A DNA stretch of 5,602 nucleotides from an uncultured Halieaceae bacterium (GTDB lineage: Bacteria; Pseudomonadota; Gammaproteobacteria; Pseudomonadales; Halieaceae), in assembly GCA_938074135.1 (NCBI GenBank), contig CALJFL010000106.1:1-5602 (forward strand), in the 5' to 3' direction. Both the position numbers and the translations under genes were made by a program. This document shows positions 5,432-5,602 of this stretch, one piece after another. Within the stretch, counting starts at the first letter, position 1. Each line of letters begins with the position of its first letter. The notes below the pieces were generated by a model. It was not told the origin of the DNA, did not search any database, and saw only the letters and a list, made by a program, of their open reading frames with translations.

Positions 5432-5458
5432 ATCACGGGACAATCAGTGCTATTCACG

Positions 5459-5602
5459 TCAGGCGAAGGCCACTGACCAGACATACAACAGGACAATGGC
5501 AGGCGGCACAATATACCGTAAAAGGAAGTACCAGAGCGAGAAAAACACCCCCGACTCGCGGTCCAGCTGGAACCGCAACAACTCCGGCCGCATCCGCCAG
5601 CC
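5459..5602 (-). CDS. Sodium-dependent transporter (NSS/SNF family), C-terminal fragment
   Basis: Only the last 47 codons are in the window, with the TGA at 5461-5459; the gene runs off the right edge. The visible part has a polar stretch (RPELLRFQLDRESG), then a hydrophobic helix from about residue 19 to the end with LWYFLLRYIVPPAIVLLY. The motif of an Arg-Tyr-x-Val-Pro at the start of a final membrane helix is typical of the last transmembrane segment of bacterial neurotransmitter:sodium symporters, inner-membrane carriers that couple amino-acid or similar uptake to sodium. The substrate cannot be told from this part. Same strand as ratA with a 27-bp gap, so co-transcription is likely. The call rests on a short segment; another polytopic membrane protein is possible. 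Confidence 0.7.
   Translation of the reverse strand, partial: GWRMRPELLRFQLDRESGVFFSLWYFLLRYIVPPAIVLLYVWSVAFA

Noticed and set aside
1..5602. Search for tRNA, rRNA, insertion sequence, CRISPR, phage attachment site or defence system
   Set aside because: Nothing was seen. The window is almost fully covered by conserved housekeeping genes, with spacers of 138 bp or less and no abrupt change in base use; I see no support for a new biological system here.

Overview
This window is a compact, ordinary stretch of a gammaproteobacterial chromosome with moderately high G+C (judged by eye). It holds conserved housekeeping and stress genes in an order close to the one known from Pseudomonas and relatives: dnaK, grpE, (hrcA), recN, fur, bamE/omlA, rnfH, ratA. 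The Fur protein is of the Pseudomonas type, with a single cysteine. The presence of hrcA, and of a sodium-symporter gene directly upstream of ratA, argues against Pseudomonas or an enteric and suggests a marine-type gammaproteobacterium. That placement is an inference and was not tested.

Positions 1-1977, minus strand: the first codons of dnaK, complete grpE and complete hrcA, transcribed in the order hrcA, grpE, dnaK. Each chaperone gene has its own heat-shock (sigma-32) promoter: an essentially perfect one just after hrcA for grpE, and a good one between grpE and dnaK. Both have CTTGAAA and a 13-nt spacer. I see no CIRCE operator (the HrcA binding site) at either promoter. The only resemblance is a degraded one in front of hrcA itself.

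Positions 1978-3774: a divergent intergenic region and then recN (plus strand), a complete SMC-like DNA-repair ATPase. The usual LexA box is not visible upstream of it. recN and fur converge, and their stop codons share one CTAG tetranucleotide.

Positions 3771-4651: fur (minus) and bamE (plus) diverge from a 77-bp spacer that must hold both promoters. BamE is a short outer-membrane lipoprotein of the beta-barrel assembly machine.

Positions 4654-5602, minus strand: a likely operon of an NSS-family sodium symporter (only its C-terminus is in the window), ratA and rnfH. rnfH ends 2 bp from the bamE stop and has a charged tail built from three 12-bp repeats.

The genes link protein quality control (DnaK, GrpE, HrcA, RatA/RnfH by association), DNA repair (RecN), iron control (Fur) and outer-membrane assembly (BamE). 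No mobile element, CRISPR array, tRNA, rRNA or clearly new system was found. The points most worth checking are regulatory: double heat-shock promoters without CIRCE next to an intact hrcA, a possible thermosensor hairpin over the grpE ribosome binding site, and two convergent gene pairs with no room for a terminator.
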